NCBI GenBank assembly: GCA_002482005.1
Contig: DLFD01000046.1
Span: forward strand, 1-25,369
Reading direction: 5' to 3'
Length of the DNA stretch: 25,369 nt
Source: Lachnospiraceae bacterium UBA7729
GTDB taxonomy: Bacteria; Bacillota; Clostridia; Lachnospirales; Lachnospiraceae
Shown here: in pieces, positions 13,736 through 20,263 of the stretch
Layout: every line of letters starts with the position of its first letter
How positions within the stretch are numbered: position 1 is the first letter of the stretch
Position numbers and translations under genes: made by a program
Notes under the pieces: generated by a model
The model's input: only the letters and a program-made list of their open reading frames with translations
What the model was told of the DNA's origin: nothing
The model's database searches: none

Positions 13736-14887
13736 TTATTCCTCCTCGCTGTCTGATTGATTCGCACTTCTGTTTTCGTTATTGCTGCTTCCTGATCTTT
13801 CCATTCCTGTTCCGCCATAATTTCCGCGCTGACTTTCAAGAAAATCGGCCATCGCATCCTGCTTGTTCGGAAACAGATGAGCATAGCGGTAAGTGATCTT
13901 GTCCCCGCTGTGTCCGACACGCTTTCCAATCTCAAAAGCTGAAAATCCCTGATTGATCAGAAGCGATACATGAGAATGCCGCAGGTCGTGGATACGGATA
14001 CGCTGTACGCCGGCCTTTTTGCTCCCTGACTCCATCGCCCTGCACATCCGGCTCTTCGAAAGCGGGAACAATCTGTCGTTGGGTCCGATATCGTAGAACT
14101 GTTTCAGACAGTCTTTCATTTCTTCGCAGAGGAAGTCGGGGATCCTGATCGTTCGATTGCCGGCGGCCGTCTTCGGATCCGTGATCACGTCTTTTCCCCG
14201 GATGCGCTGGTAGGACTTGTTGATCCGTAGTGTTTTCTTCTCAAAATCGAAATCTGCAGGCGTCAGCGCAAACAGCTCTCCCTCACGGATCCCGCACCAG
14301 TAAAGGACTTCAAAAGCGTAATAATAGAGAGGTCTGTCCATCATGACGTGTGCAAATTTCTGATACTCTTCTTTAGTCCAAAACTTCATTTCCCTGCTTT
14401 CCTCTTTGCCCATGCCCCCGGCGATTCTGGCCGGATTGACCGGCAGCCGGTAATAACGGATCGCATGGTTGAAGATTGCTGAAAGCTGATTGTGGATCGT
14501 CTTCTGATACGTGGGCGAAATCGCATGGCCGTCTCTTCCCGGAAGCAGCATCACCGTATTCTGCCAGTCGACGATATCCTTCGCCGTTATTTCAGATAGC
14601 TTCCGCTTTCCCAGATACGGAAGGATCTTGCTCTGCACGATGCTGTCCTTCGTCTCCCATGTGCTTTCTTTCACCCGGGGCTTGAGATCCTCTGTATAAA
14701 GCTCATAAAAGCTTTCCAGTGTCATTTCAACGTCAGCACGTTTCTGGAGTTTGAATTGGGCTTCCCAATCCAGAGCATCTCGTTTTGTCTCGAAACCCCT
14801 CTGGCATTTCTGCCTGTTGGCACCCGTCCAATCCTTATAGCGGATCATGACGTACCAGTTTCCATTCCTGTCTTTGTATGCCGGCAT
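13736..14887 (-). CDS. int: Tyrosine recombinase (element integrase)
   Basis: A 383-residue phage/Tn916-type integrase. It has an N-terminal AP2-like arm-binding domain (MPAYKDRNGNWYVMIRYKDW), a SAM-like core-binding domain (about 55-150) and a catalytic domain with all expected residues: Arg201 in CGIREGELF, Lys239, His300 and Arg303 in HDLRHS, His326 in GHSGD and Tyr335 in YAHLF. It would recombine the 15-bp core at the guaA end. GGAGG lies 8 nt before the ATG, inside the excisionase gene, whose stop directly abuts the start. Intact and presumably active. Confidence 0.93.
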   Translation of the reverse strand: MPAYKDRNGNWYVMIRYKDWTGANRQKCQRGFETKRDALDWEAQFKLQKRADVEMTLESFYELYTEDLKPRVKESTWETKDSIVQSKILPYLGKRKLSEITAKDIVDWQNTVMLLPGRDGHAISPTYQKTIHNQLSAIFNHAIRYYRLPVNPARIAGGMGKEESREMKFWTKEEYQKFAHVMMDRPLYYYAFEVLYWCGIREGELFALTPADFDFEKKTLRINKSYQRIRGKDVITDPKTAAGNRTIRIPDFLCEEMKDCLKQFYDIGPNDRLFPLSKSRMCRAMESGSKKAGVQRIRIHDLRHSHVSLLINQGFSAFEIGKRVGHSGDKITYRYAHLFPNKQDAMADFLESQRGNYGGTGMERSGSSNNENRSANQSDSEEE

Positions 14888-15163
14888 TTACCTGTCCTCC
14901 TTCTTCACTGACTGATCGTTGTCGATGTCTTCCTCATCGGCCATGGCCTTATGCGCCGCACCGCCTGACGTTCCGTAGAACTGTTCATAGAAATACTTTC
15001 TGTCGATCCTTCCGGCGATCACAAAGCATCCTCTTCCCGCCAGTTCCCGGTTCAGCCTGCGGATCAGCTTATAGGCATACGGCACGGAAACATCCAGTAC
15101 CGCCGCGACTTCCTCCGCACGCATGAACATCTTTTCCCCGGTTCTTTCTTTGATTCCTGGCAT
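14888..15163 (-). CDS. xis: Excisionase-like helix-turn-helix protein
   Basis: A 91-residue protein with a MerR/Xis-type winged helix: FMRAEEVAAVLDVSVPYAYK, then LIRRLNREL, then VIAGRIDRKYFYEQFYG. The tail is acidic. Its position directly before int, with stop and start adjacent, supports a role as recombination directionality factor. GGAGGG lies 7 nt before the ATG. It is the first gene of the xis-int-mobC-primase-virE operon. Confidence 0.8.
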   Translation of the reverse strand: MPGIKERTGEKMFMRAEEVAAVLDVSVPYAYKLIRRLNRELAGRGCFVIAGRIDRKYFYEQFYGTSGGAAHKAMADEEDIDNDQSVKKEDR

Positions 15164-15194
15164 CTGTTTTCCCTCCTTTTCTTTAAAATGATAT

Positions 15195-15210
15195 TAAGCA
15201 TTTTTGCTTA
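15195..15210. promoter_or_regulatory. Operator O1, TAAGCA palindrome
   Basis: TAAGCA-TTTT-TGCTTA, a perfect 16-bp palindrome just downstream of the xis -10. A related site TAAGCA-TATC-TGCTAC (15301-15316) lies inside the repressor promoter, and a half-site TGCTTA (15233-15238) lies in the xis spacer. The XRE protein is the obvious ligand. Confidence 0.65.
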
Positions 15211-15215
15211 GCGTT

Positions 15216-15245
15216 AATATACTATATATATTTGCTTAGTGTCAA
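15216..15245 (-). promoter_or_regulatory. Promoter of the xis-int operon
   Basis: On the minus strand: TTGACA (15240-15245) and TATATT (15216-15221) with an 18-bp spacer containing a CTAAGCA half-site. A shifted GTATAT with 17-bp spacing is possible. The transcript runs straight into O1, so repressor bound there would block it. Confidence 0.7.
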
Positions 15246-15264
15246 GGGGCTCTGAATAGTATTT

Positions 15265-15284
15265 ACTAAATAAATTTATTTAGT
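15265..15284. promoter_or_regulatory. 20-bp perfect palindrome between the divergent promoters
   Basis: ACTAAATAAATTTATTTAGT is exactly self-complementary. It lies upstream of both -35 boxes and differs from the TAAGCA operators, so it may bind a second regulator or serve as an A/T-rich opening or bending site. Confidence 0.5.
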
Positions 15285-15290
15285 TTTGCA

Positions 15291-15319
15291 TTGATTGTTC
15301 TAAGCATATCTGCTACACT
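15291..15319 (+). promoter_or_regulatory. Promoter of the XRE repressor gene
   Basis: TTGATT (15291-15296), a 17-bp spacer, then TACACT (15314-15319). The spacer carries the second TAAGCA operator, so the repressor would control its own gene. Confidence 0.65.
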
Positions 15320-15362
15320 CGGCTTATCTGGATTTATCATCAAATAACAGGAGGTACCTGCA

Positions 15363-15887
15363 ATGGCTATCGGCGAGCGCATTCATTTCTTCCGCTTGAG
15401 GAACAATCTGACCATGAACGGCCTGGGACAGCTGCTCGGCTTTGAGAAGAAGGGAGCCGATGTCAGGATCGCACAATATGAAAACAACTCCAGGAAGCCC
15501 AAGGCTGACCTGACCAAAGCAATGTCGGAGATCTTTGGTGTCGTTCCTGAGTCTCTCGCCGTTCCGGATATTGATACATACATCGGTCTGATCCATACGC
15601 TGTTCACCCTGGAAGACGTTTACGGTCTTTCCATCGATACGATTGACGGCACAGTATGCCTGCGCCTTGATAAATCTATTACACAGCCCGGTTCTACCCT
15701 TTGGACGATGCTGGACGACTGGGCCGCCATGAAGGCACAGCTGAACACCGGGGAGATCTCAAAAGAGGAATATGACCGCTGGCGCTACAATTATTCCCTT
15801 AACAGTTCCTCTGTTCGCTCTGCAAAGGTTCCTTCCCAGGCACTTTCCAATGAACTGTCCAAAGCGCTGAAAACGGATGAACAATAA
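15363..15887 (+). CDS. XRE-family repressor of the element
   Basis: A 174-residue protein. The N-terminal helix-turn-helix is IGERIHFFRLRNNLTMNGLG, then QLLGFEKKGADVRIAQYENN, then RKPKADLTKAMSEIFGV, a slightly expanded XRE fold. The C-terminal part lacks peptidase motifs, so it is not a LexA/ImmA-cleavable type by inspection. It is divergent from xis-int, with matching operators in both promoters, the standard arrangement for a lysogeny-type repressor that keeps the element integrated. AGGAGG lies 8 nt before the ATG. It is followed by its own terminator. Confidence 0.85.
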   Translation: MAIGERIHFFRLRNNLTMNGLGQLLGFEKKGADVRIAQYENNSRKPKADLTKAMSEIFGVVPESLAVPDIDTYIGLIHTLFTLEDVYGLSIDTIDGTVCLRLDKSITQPGSTLWTMLDDWAAMKAQLNTGEISKEEYDRWRYNYSLNSSSVRSAKVPSQALSNELSKALKTDEQ

Positions 15888-15919
15888 CTCACAGACGGCA
15901 ATTTCTGCAGAAACAAAAA

Positions 15920-15975
15920 GAGCAGGATCCTACCAAACTTCTAAAGTTCAGTAGAACCCTGCTCCTTAATTTTCG
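15920..15975 (+). terminator. Terminator of the repressor gene
   Basis: GAGCAGGATCCTAC (15920-15933) pairs with GTAGAACCCTGCTC (15951-15964) at 12 of 14 positions, followed by CTTAATTTT. The loop contains a small AACTTCTAAAGTT hairpin. The remainder to attR (15976-16159) contains no gene; only the arm-site repeat is recognisable. Confidence 0.65.
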
Positions 15976-16084
15976 TCTGCACGATCCGCCTGCTGTCAGT
16001 ATCCCCGGCCAGCTGTTTTACTGGTCCGGAACCATGTACTTGCAAGCCAGACGTGCTTCTTCAGAACAAAAGCAGAATTTCAAA

Positions 16085-16103
16085 TGTTATCAAAATGTTA
16101 TCA
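16085..16103. repeat. Candidate integrase arm site (right)
   Basis: TGTTATCAAAATGTTATCA, identical to 4905-4923 and in the same orientation, 56 bp inside attR. It contains two GTTATC units 11 bp apart. Confidence 0.6.
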
Positions 16104-16159
16104 CAGAGCCCTTTGAGGAGCCGCAAACCCTTTGTTTAAGCCATATTTTCAGCGGGCAT

Positions 16160-16174
16160 ACTTATTCGAGCTCA
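16160..16174. repeat. attR, right 15-bp core repeat at the guaA end
   Basis: ACTTATTCGAGCTCA, covering the guaA stop and last three codons on the minus strand. Identical to attL at 4789-4803. Confidence 0.88.
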
Positions 16175-17712
16175 ATCGTTCCCGGCGGTTTTGACGTGAT
16201 GTCGTAGAAGACGCGGTTTACATGATTCACTTCGTTGATGATCCTGGATGTGACCTTCTTGAGGACGCTGTACGGGACCTCTACGGAATCTGCGGTCATG
16301 AAGTCTACGGTGTTGACTGCGCGGAGAGCAATTGCGTAGTCATATGTTCTCTCGTCGCCCATGACTCCGACGGAGCGCATATTGGTGAGTGCTGCGAAGT
16401 ACTGACCGGTCGTCTTATCGAGACCCGCATTGGCCATTTCTTCACGAAAGATAGCATCGGCGTCCTGCACGATCCTGACCTTCTCAGCGTTTACTTCACC
16501 GATGATGCGGATGCCAAGTCCCGGGCCCGGGAACGGCTGGCGCATGACAAGCTTCTCCGGGATGCCAAGATGCAGACCGACTTTGCGGACTTCATCCTTG
16601 AAGAGGTATCTCAGCGGCTCGACGATCTCCTTGAAGTCGACATAATCCGGCAGTCCTCCGACGTTGTGGTGGGACTTGATCTTGGCTGATTCTCCGCCAA
16701 GCCCACTCTCGACAACATCCGGATAGATGGTACCCTGAACCAGATAGTCTACGGCGCCGATCTTCTTTGCTTCCTCTTCAAAGACACGGATGAACTCTTC
16801 TCCGATGATCTTCCTCTTCTTCTCCGGCTCGGTGACGCCCGCCAGTTTGCTGTAGAAGCGTTCCTGAGCGTTAACGCGGATGAAGTTCAGGTCATACGGA
16901 CCGTCCGGTCCGAATACAGACTCGACCAGGTCACCCTCATCCTTGCGGAGCAGGCCGTGGTCTACGAAGACACAGGTAAGATTTTTGCCGATCGCCTTGG
17001 ACAGAAGGACTGCGGCGACAGAAGAATCAACTCCGCCTGACAGAGCGCAGAGCGCTTTGCCGTCACCGATCTTCTCTCTGAGCTCCTCGATGGTTCTCTC
17101 TGCAAAGTCTTCCATCCTCCATGAGCCGGAGCATCCGCAGATGCCGATGACGAAGTTCCGGAGGATCTCCTTGCCGAACATGGTATGGAGCACTTCCGGA
17201 TGGTACTGGATCGCGTAGAGTTTCCTCTTCGGGTCCTCGTCGGATGCGCACGGGCAGTTTGCGGAATGCGCAGTGATCTCAAATCCTGGCGCCGGCTGGG
17301 AGATGTAGTCGTTATGGCTCATCCAGCAGATCATCGGACTCGGGATGCCTTCGTACAGCGGAGACAGCGGCTTGTCGATGACGACTTCCGTCTTTCCGTA
17401 TTCACGCTCATCCGCGCGCGCTACTTTGCCGCCCAGCACATAGTTCATCAGCTGTGCTCCGTAGCAGAGTCCCAGAACCGGGATGCCAAGCTCAAACAGT
17501 TCCTTTGGCGCGGTGGCCGCCCCTTCTTCATAGACACTGTTCGGGCCGCCTGTCAGGATGATTCCCTTCGGATCCATCGACTTTATCTGATCAAGGGGTG
17601 TCCGGTAGGAGAAGATCTCGCAGTAGACATTGCACTCACGTACACGTCTGGCCACGAGCTGGTTATACTGACCGCCAAAATCGATGACTATCACTTTTTC
17701 GCTTTTATCCAT
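16162..17712 (-). CDS. guaA: GMP synthase (glutamine-hydrolysing)
   Basis: A 516-residue enzyme converting XMP to GMP with ATP and glutamine. The class I amidotransferase domain has Cys83 in GLCYG, and His171 and Glu173 in YHPEV. The ATP pyrophosphatase P-loop is SGGVDSS (225-231), followed by the dimerisation domain ending KPPGTIELE. Length matches the family (about 510-525). I start at 17712, since AAAGGA lies 5 nt before it and it gives the usual DKSEKVIVIDFGGQ start; the open frame to 17778 is not needed. The 3' end is the integration site of the element; the protein is unchanged, but its terminator is displaced. Confidence 0.97.
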   Translation of the reverse strand: MDKSEKVIVIDFGGQYNQLVARRVRECNVYCEIFSYRTPLDQIKSMDPKGIILTGGPNSVYEEGAATAPKELFELGIPVLGLCYGAQLMNYVLGGKVARADEREYGKTEVVIDKPLSPLYEGIPSPMICWMSHNDYISQPAPGFEITAHSANCPCASDEDPKRKLYAIQYHPEVLHTMFGKEILRNFVIGICGCSGSWRMEDFAERTIEELREKIGDGKALCALSGGVDSSVAAVLLSKAIGKNLTCVFVDHGLLRKDEGDLVESVFGPDGPYDLNFIRVNAQERFYSKLAGVTEPEKKRKIIGEEFIRVFEEEAKKIGAVDYLVQGTIYPDVVESGLGGESAKIKSHHNVGGLPDYVDFKEIVEPLRYLFKDEVRKVGLHLGIPEKLVMRQPFPGPGLGIRIIGEVNAEKVRIVQDADAIFREEMANAGLDKTTGQYFAALTNMRSVGVMGDERTYDYAIALRAVNTVDFMTADSVEVPYSVLKKVTSRIINEVNHVNRVFYDITSKPPGTIELE

Positions 17713-17749
17713 AGTCGTCCTTTCCTGAAGAAATGTATCCAACCTCATC

Positions 17750-17778
17750 ATTATCCGCCCGGAAGTGGTGAAATGCAA
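17750..17778 (-). promoter_or_regulatory. Possible guaA promoter
   Basis: On the minus strand: TTGCAT (17773-17778), a 17-bp spacer, GATAAT (17750-17755), in the 75-bp gap after the patatin gene. No purine riboswitch fold is evident in this short leader. Confidence 0.45.
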
Positions 17779-17787
17779 TACCTGTCT

Positions 17788-18714
17788 TTACCGCACCGGC
17801 TCTCCATCGATTCCCAGATACCTGCAGATTCTGTGGATCCTGTGCTCTGTGTTGATCACGCCCATGCGGTATGCCCGGTACAGCTTCTCGGGGTTCTTCT
17901 CCAGCCTTGCCACATCAGGCGGCTGGCTCGGCGCGATCACAAGGATCCGTCCATCCTTCTCCAGCTGATCGATGTGGTCACAGAGCCGGTTGTAGTTCTC
18001 ATCCGCATGCATCATATAATCATACAGAGCCGGGAAGTTATGATAGAGCCTCCGCTCCGCCCGGAGCTGGGTCTCGGATTCTCCCGGGTCCCGGTATCCT
18101 CTCTCCCTTGTCTTGACCACTATGATCTTCTCGTAACCCTGCTTAATGGCCCAGTCGACCGGAATGCAGCAGGAATTGCCTCCGTCAAGGTAAGGGATCC
18201 CGTCAAGATAGACCATCTTCGACAGGACCTGCATGCTGGCAGATGCCTTGATCGCAAGAAAGATATCTGAGCAGTTCGTCTTCTCCAGGTAGGTCGGCTG
18301 TCCCGTCAGGCAGTTGGTCGCGACAGCCACCATCCTGCGCTCCGGATTCATCATGCGAAGAATGTTCTCATGGTCCTCCGTCTTGAACTCATCGAAGACG
18401 ATATTGAAGCCGATGACTCCTTGGTTCTTCCGGAAGGCTCTCAATCCGACATAATGCGGATCGCCGCAATGGATGATGTTGAACCTGCTCGGCCATCCGA
18501 TCCTGCCCGCGCAGTAGCATCCTCCGTAGAGAGCTCCGGCCGAGACTCCGACAACCGTCTGCAGATTGATGTTATGCTGCATCAGGGTATCAACCACTCC
18601 GCCTGTGTAGAGTCCGCGAAATGCTCCTCCCTCCAGTACCAGGCATCCCGGGGTCAGCTCTTCACCCGACCTTCCGTCCGGGATCCTGCTTATGATCGTA
18701 TCAAGATGTTTCAT
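17788..18714 (-). CDS. Patatin-like phospholipase family protein
   Basis: A 308-residue cytosolic lipase-like protein. The oxyanion-hole motif is EGGAFRGLYTGG (28-39), the nucleophile elbow GVSAG (56-60) has Ser58, and the catalytic aspartate is Asp177 in YLDGG. All dyad elements are present. The C-terminal third resembles the helical extension of the Firmicutes RssA/YjjU-like group (DUF6363-type). It probably hydrolyses acyl esters of lipids; the physiological substrate is unknown. GAGG lies about 7 nt before the ATG. It is divergent from nudC and 75 bp upstream of guaA on the same strand. Confidence 0.9.
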   Translation of the reverse strand: MKHLDTIISRIPDGRSGEELTPGCLVLEGGAFRGLYTGGVVDTLMQHNINLQTVVGVSAGALYGGCYCAGRIGWPSRFNIIHCGDPHYVGLRAFRKNQGVIGFNIVFDEFKTEDHENILRMMNPERRMVAVATNCLTGQPTYLEKTNCSDIFLAIKASASMQVLSKMVYLDGIPYLDGGNSCCIPVDWAIKQGYEKIIVVKTRERGYRDPGESETQLRAERRLYHNFPALYDYMMHADENYNRLCDHIDQLEKDGRILVIAPSQPPDVARLEKNPEKLYRAYRMGVINTEHRIHRICRYLGIDGEPVR

Positions 18715-18762
18715 CAGGATTCCTCAGAATAAAAAAGAAATATTATTGGATGTGATATCACC

Positions 18763-18790
18763 TTAACAGTGTTATCCTTAACAGTATCAT
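18763..18790 (+). promoter_or_regulatory. Possible nudC promoter
   Basis: TTAACA (18763-18768), a 16-bp spacer, TATCAT (18785-18790). The -35 element sits in a short direct repeat CCTTAACAGT (18761-18770 and 18777-18786), and the palindrome GTGATATCAC lies just upstream (18752-18761), a possible operator for either divergent gene. Confidence 0.4.
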
Positions 18791-18828
18791 TCTAACAAAT
18801 ATCAGATCGAAAAGGAATCAGAACGAAC

Positions 18829-19743
18829 ATGATACAGGAAATAGCGCCGCACACATACCACAGCGAATATGCACCGAAGGCTCCGAAGCCTTCCGACTAT
18901 CTCATCATCATCGATGACAGAAAGATCCTTCTGAAAGACAATGCTGCCAAAGCTGCCTTAGATACTTCCTTCGAAAAGAGCCTTCCAAGGGTCTCGGAAC
19001 TTGGGCAGATCTCTGGCGAACTTGGGCAGATCTCCGGCAAGCTTCAGCAGGGCGCTGATCATGTTCCGGAAGATCAGCTCACGTATCTCTTCTCCATCGA
19101 CGAAGCATGTTTCTTCTTCCTTCCTGGCACGCCAAAGGCCGAAGCCCCCTTTGAATATGTAAACGAGATGGCACTGCGGGAGCTCGAAGACGACTACCTG
19201 TCATTCGGCGCAGCCACAGCCGTCCAGCTGGCTCAGTGGTACACCCTTCACCAGTTCTGCGGCAGATGCGGTGTAAAGACGGTCCACTCGAAGGAAGAGC
19301 GGGCGATCATCTGTCCGAAGTGCGGACACATCTACTACCCCAGGATCTCTCCGGTCGTCATCATCGCGATCACGCATGATGACAGGATCCTTCTGACCAT
19401 GTACAATCGCAGAGGGACAAAGAGGCATTCGCTGGTTGCAGGCTTCGTTGAGATCGGCGAGACTCTCGAGGATGCCGTCCGGCGCGAGATCATGGAGGAA
19501 GTAGGGCTGAAGGTCAGGGATATCCGCTACATCGAGTCCCAGCCATGGGCATTCTCATCCTCCCTCATCTCCGGTTTCAGGGCAGAAGTCGACGGTGATC
19601 CGACTGTCCGCCTCAACACAGACGGCAAAGCCGAACTTGCCTCTGCCGAATGGTTCAGCAGAGACCAGCTGACCGTGGAAGACCACTCTGTATCACTGAC
19701 ATGGGACATGATCCGGAAGTTCAAAGAAGGAAAGCTGTCATAG
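18829..19743 (+). CDS. nudC: NAD(+) diphosphatase / NAD-decapping Nudix hydrolase
   Basis: A 304-residue NudC-type enzyme. An N-terminal domain (1-120) is followed by a zinc ribbon with Cys144, Cys147, Cys162 and Cys165, then the Nudix domain with the full box GFVEIGE (205-211) to REIMEEVGL (219-227), and the NudC hallmark SQPWAF (237-242) that selects NADH/NAD-capped RNA. Length is slightly above the usual 260-280 because of an N-terminal insertion containing an in-frame tandem duplication of ELGQISG (18997-19038). It acts in the cytosol. An AAGGAA-type site lies upstream of the ATG, and a strong terminator follows. Confidence 0.93.
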   Translation: MIQEIAPHTYHSEYAPKAPKPSDYLIIIDDRKILLKDNAAKAALDTSFEKSLPRVSELGQISGELGQISGKLQQGADHVPEDQLTYLFSIDEACFFFLPGTPKAEAPFEYVNEMALRELEDDYLSFGAATAVQLAQWYTLHQFCGRCGVKTVHSKEERAIICPKCGHIYYPRISPVVIIAITHDDRILLTMYNRRGTKRHSLVAGFVEIGETLEDAVRREIMEEVGLKVRDIRYIESQPWAFSSSLISGFRAEVDGDPTVRLNTDGKAELASAEWFSRDQLTVEDHSVSLTWDMIRKFKEGKLS

Positions 19744-19757
19744 AATAGAGAAAAGAC

Positions 19758-19811
19758 AGACGGCGGCCTGGCATCCGGTAACAAAGGATGCCAGAACCGC
19801 CGTCTTGTTTT
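19758..19811 (+). terminator. nudC terminator
   Basis: AGACGGCGG and TGGCATCC pair with GGATGCCA and CCGCCGTCT (19758-19805) around a 9-nt loop, followed by TGTTTTC. Another imperfect hairpin (CTGAGCAAGG / CCTTGTTCAG, about 19817-19846) and GGACTC / GAGTCC (19867-19886) lie between here and the convergent Dabb gene and may end its transcript. Confidence 0.85.
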
Positions 19812-19893
19812 CTGATCCTGAGCAAGGTATCTGCCCCCTTGTTCAGATTGCTTTCTTACCTTGAGCAGGACTCATGCCCCTGAGTCCGATCGG

Positions 19894-20196
19894 TCAGACT
19901 TCGTAATCGAAGCAGCTGCGCACCACCGTGTATGGTCTCACGTAGGTGTTTGCGACTTCCACGTGAGCCGGATGCTTCGAATAGCCCTTCAGAGAGGCCT
20001 CATCATCGTAAAGTCCATCCAGCATCATGTCCATGTTTGCGGATGCGAGTCCGCTGATGTTGATGTGCATCTCGCGAAGCCCCGGAACGACTCCGACCAG
20101 CCCCTCAAGATGCTCCTTTGCTTCTTTTCTGACCTTATCCTTCTGCTCCTCGGTCAGGTCTTCCTTCAGTTTCCACAGAATTACGTGACGAACCAT
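19894..20196 (-). CDS. Dabb (stress-responsive A/B barrel) domain protein
   Basis: A 100-residue single-domain protein with the family start VRHVILWKLKEDLTEEQKDK, a central GLREMHINISG strand region and the YSKHPAHVEVANTYVRPY motif before the last strand. Dabb proteins are small dimeric ferredoxin-like barrels of mostly unknown function, some related to monooxygenases or cyclases. AAGGAGG lies 7 nt before the ATG. It follows feoAB on the same strand with a 67-bp gap, so it may be part of an iron-regulated transcript. Confidence 0.88.
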   Translation of the reverse strand: MVRHVILWKLKEDLTEEQKDKVRKEAKEHLEGLVGVVPGLREMHINISGLASANMDMMLDGLYDDEASLKGYSKHPAHVEVANTYVRPYTVVRSCFDYEV

Positions 20197-20263
20197 GACA
20201 GATCCTCCTTGTTTGTTTTCACATCTGCATCTTTCGATATGGATACCGCCGCATCAGCCCGGA

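Larger units (their letters stand above)
4789..16174. mobile_element. Integrative and mobilisable element inserted at the 3' end of guaA
   Basis: The 15-bp sequence ACTTATTCGAGCTCA occurs at 4789-4803 and 16160-16174, and the right copy is the end of guaA (codons for Glu-Leu-Glu plus stop). Between them lie a tyrosine integrase, an excisionase-like protein, an XRE repressor, MobC, a CHC2 primase, a VirE-type helicase and a MobA/MobL relaxase, with no type IV secretion genes. That is the gene set of an IME. Unit length is about 11,371 bp. Cargo is a RloA/RloB-like defence pair, a DUF4417 cassette and an orphan gene. guaA is a known target of genomic islands. Because the repeat supplies the last codons, the GuaA protein is unchanged. 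Confidence 0.9.

Noticed and set aside
16085..16160. A terminator or small RNA between the right arm site and attR
   Set aside because: No stem of more than a few base pairs and no T-run.
16162..17778. Longer guaA start at 17778
   Set aside because: The extra 22 residues are not part of the family, and the ribosome binding site is placed for ATG 17712.
17185..18270. Rightward open frame (361 codons) across guaA and the patatin gene
   Set aside because: It spans two well-supported minus-strand genes and has no recognisable protein features.
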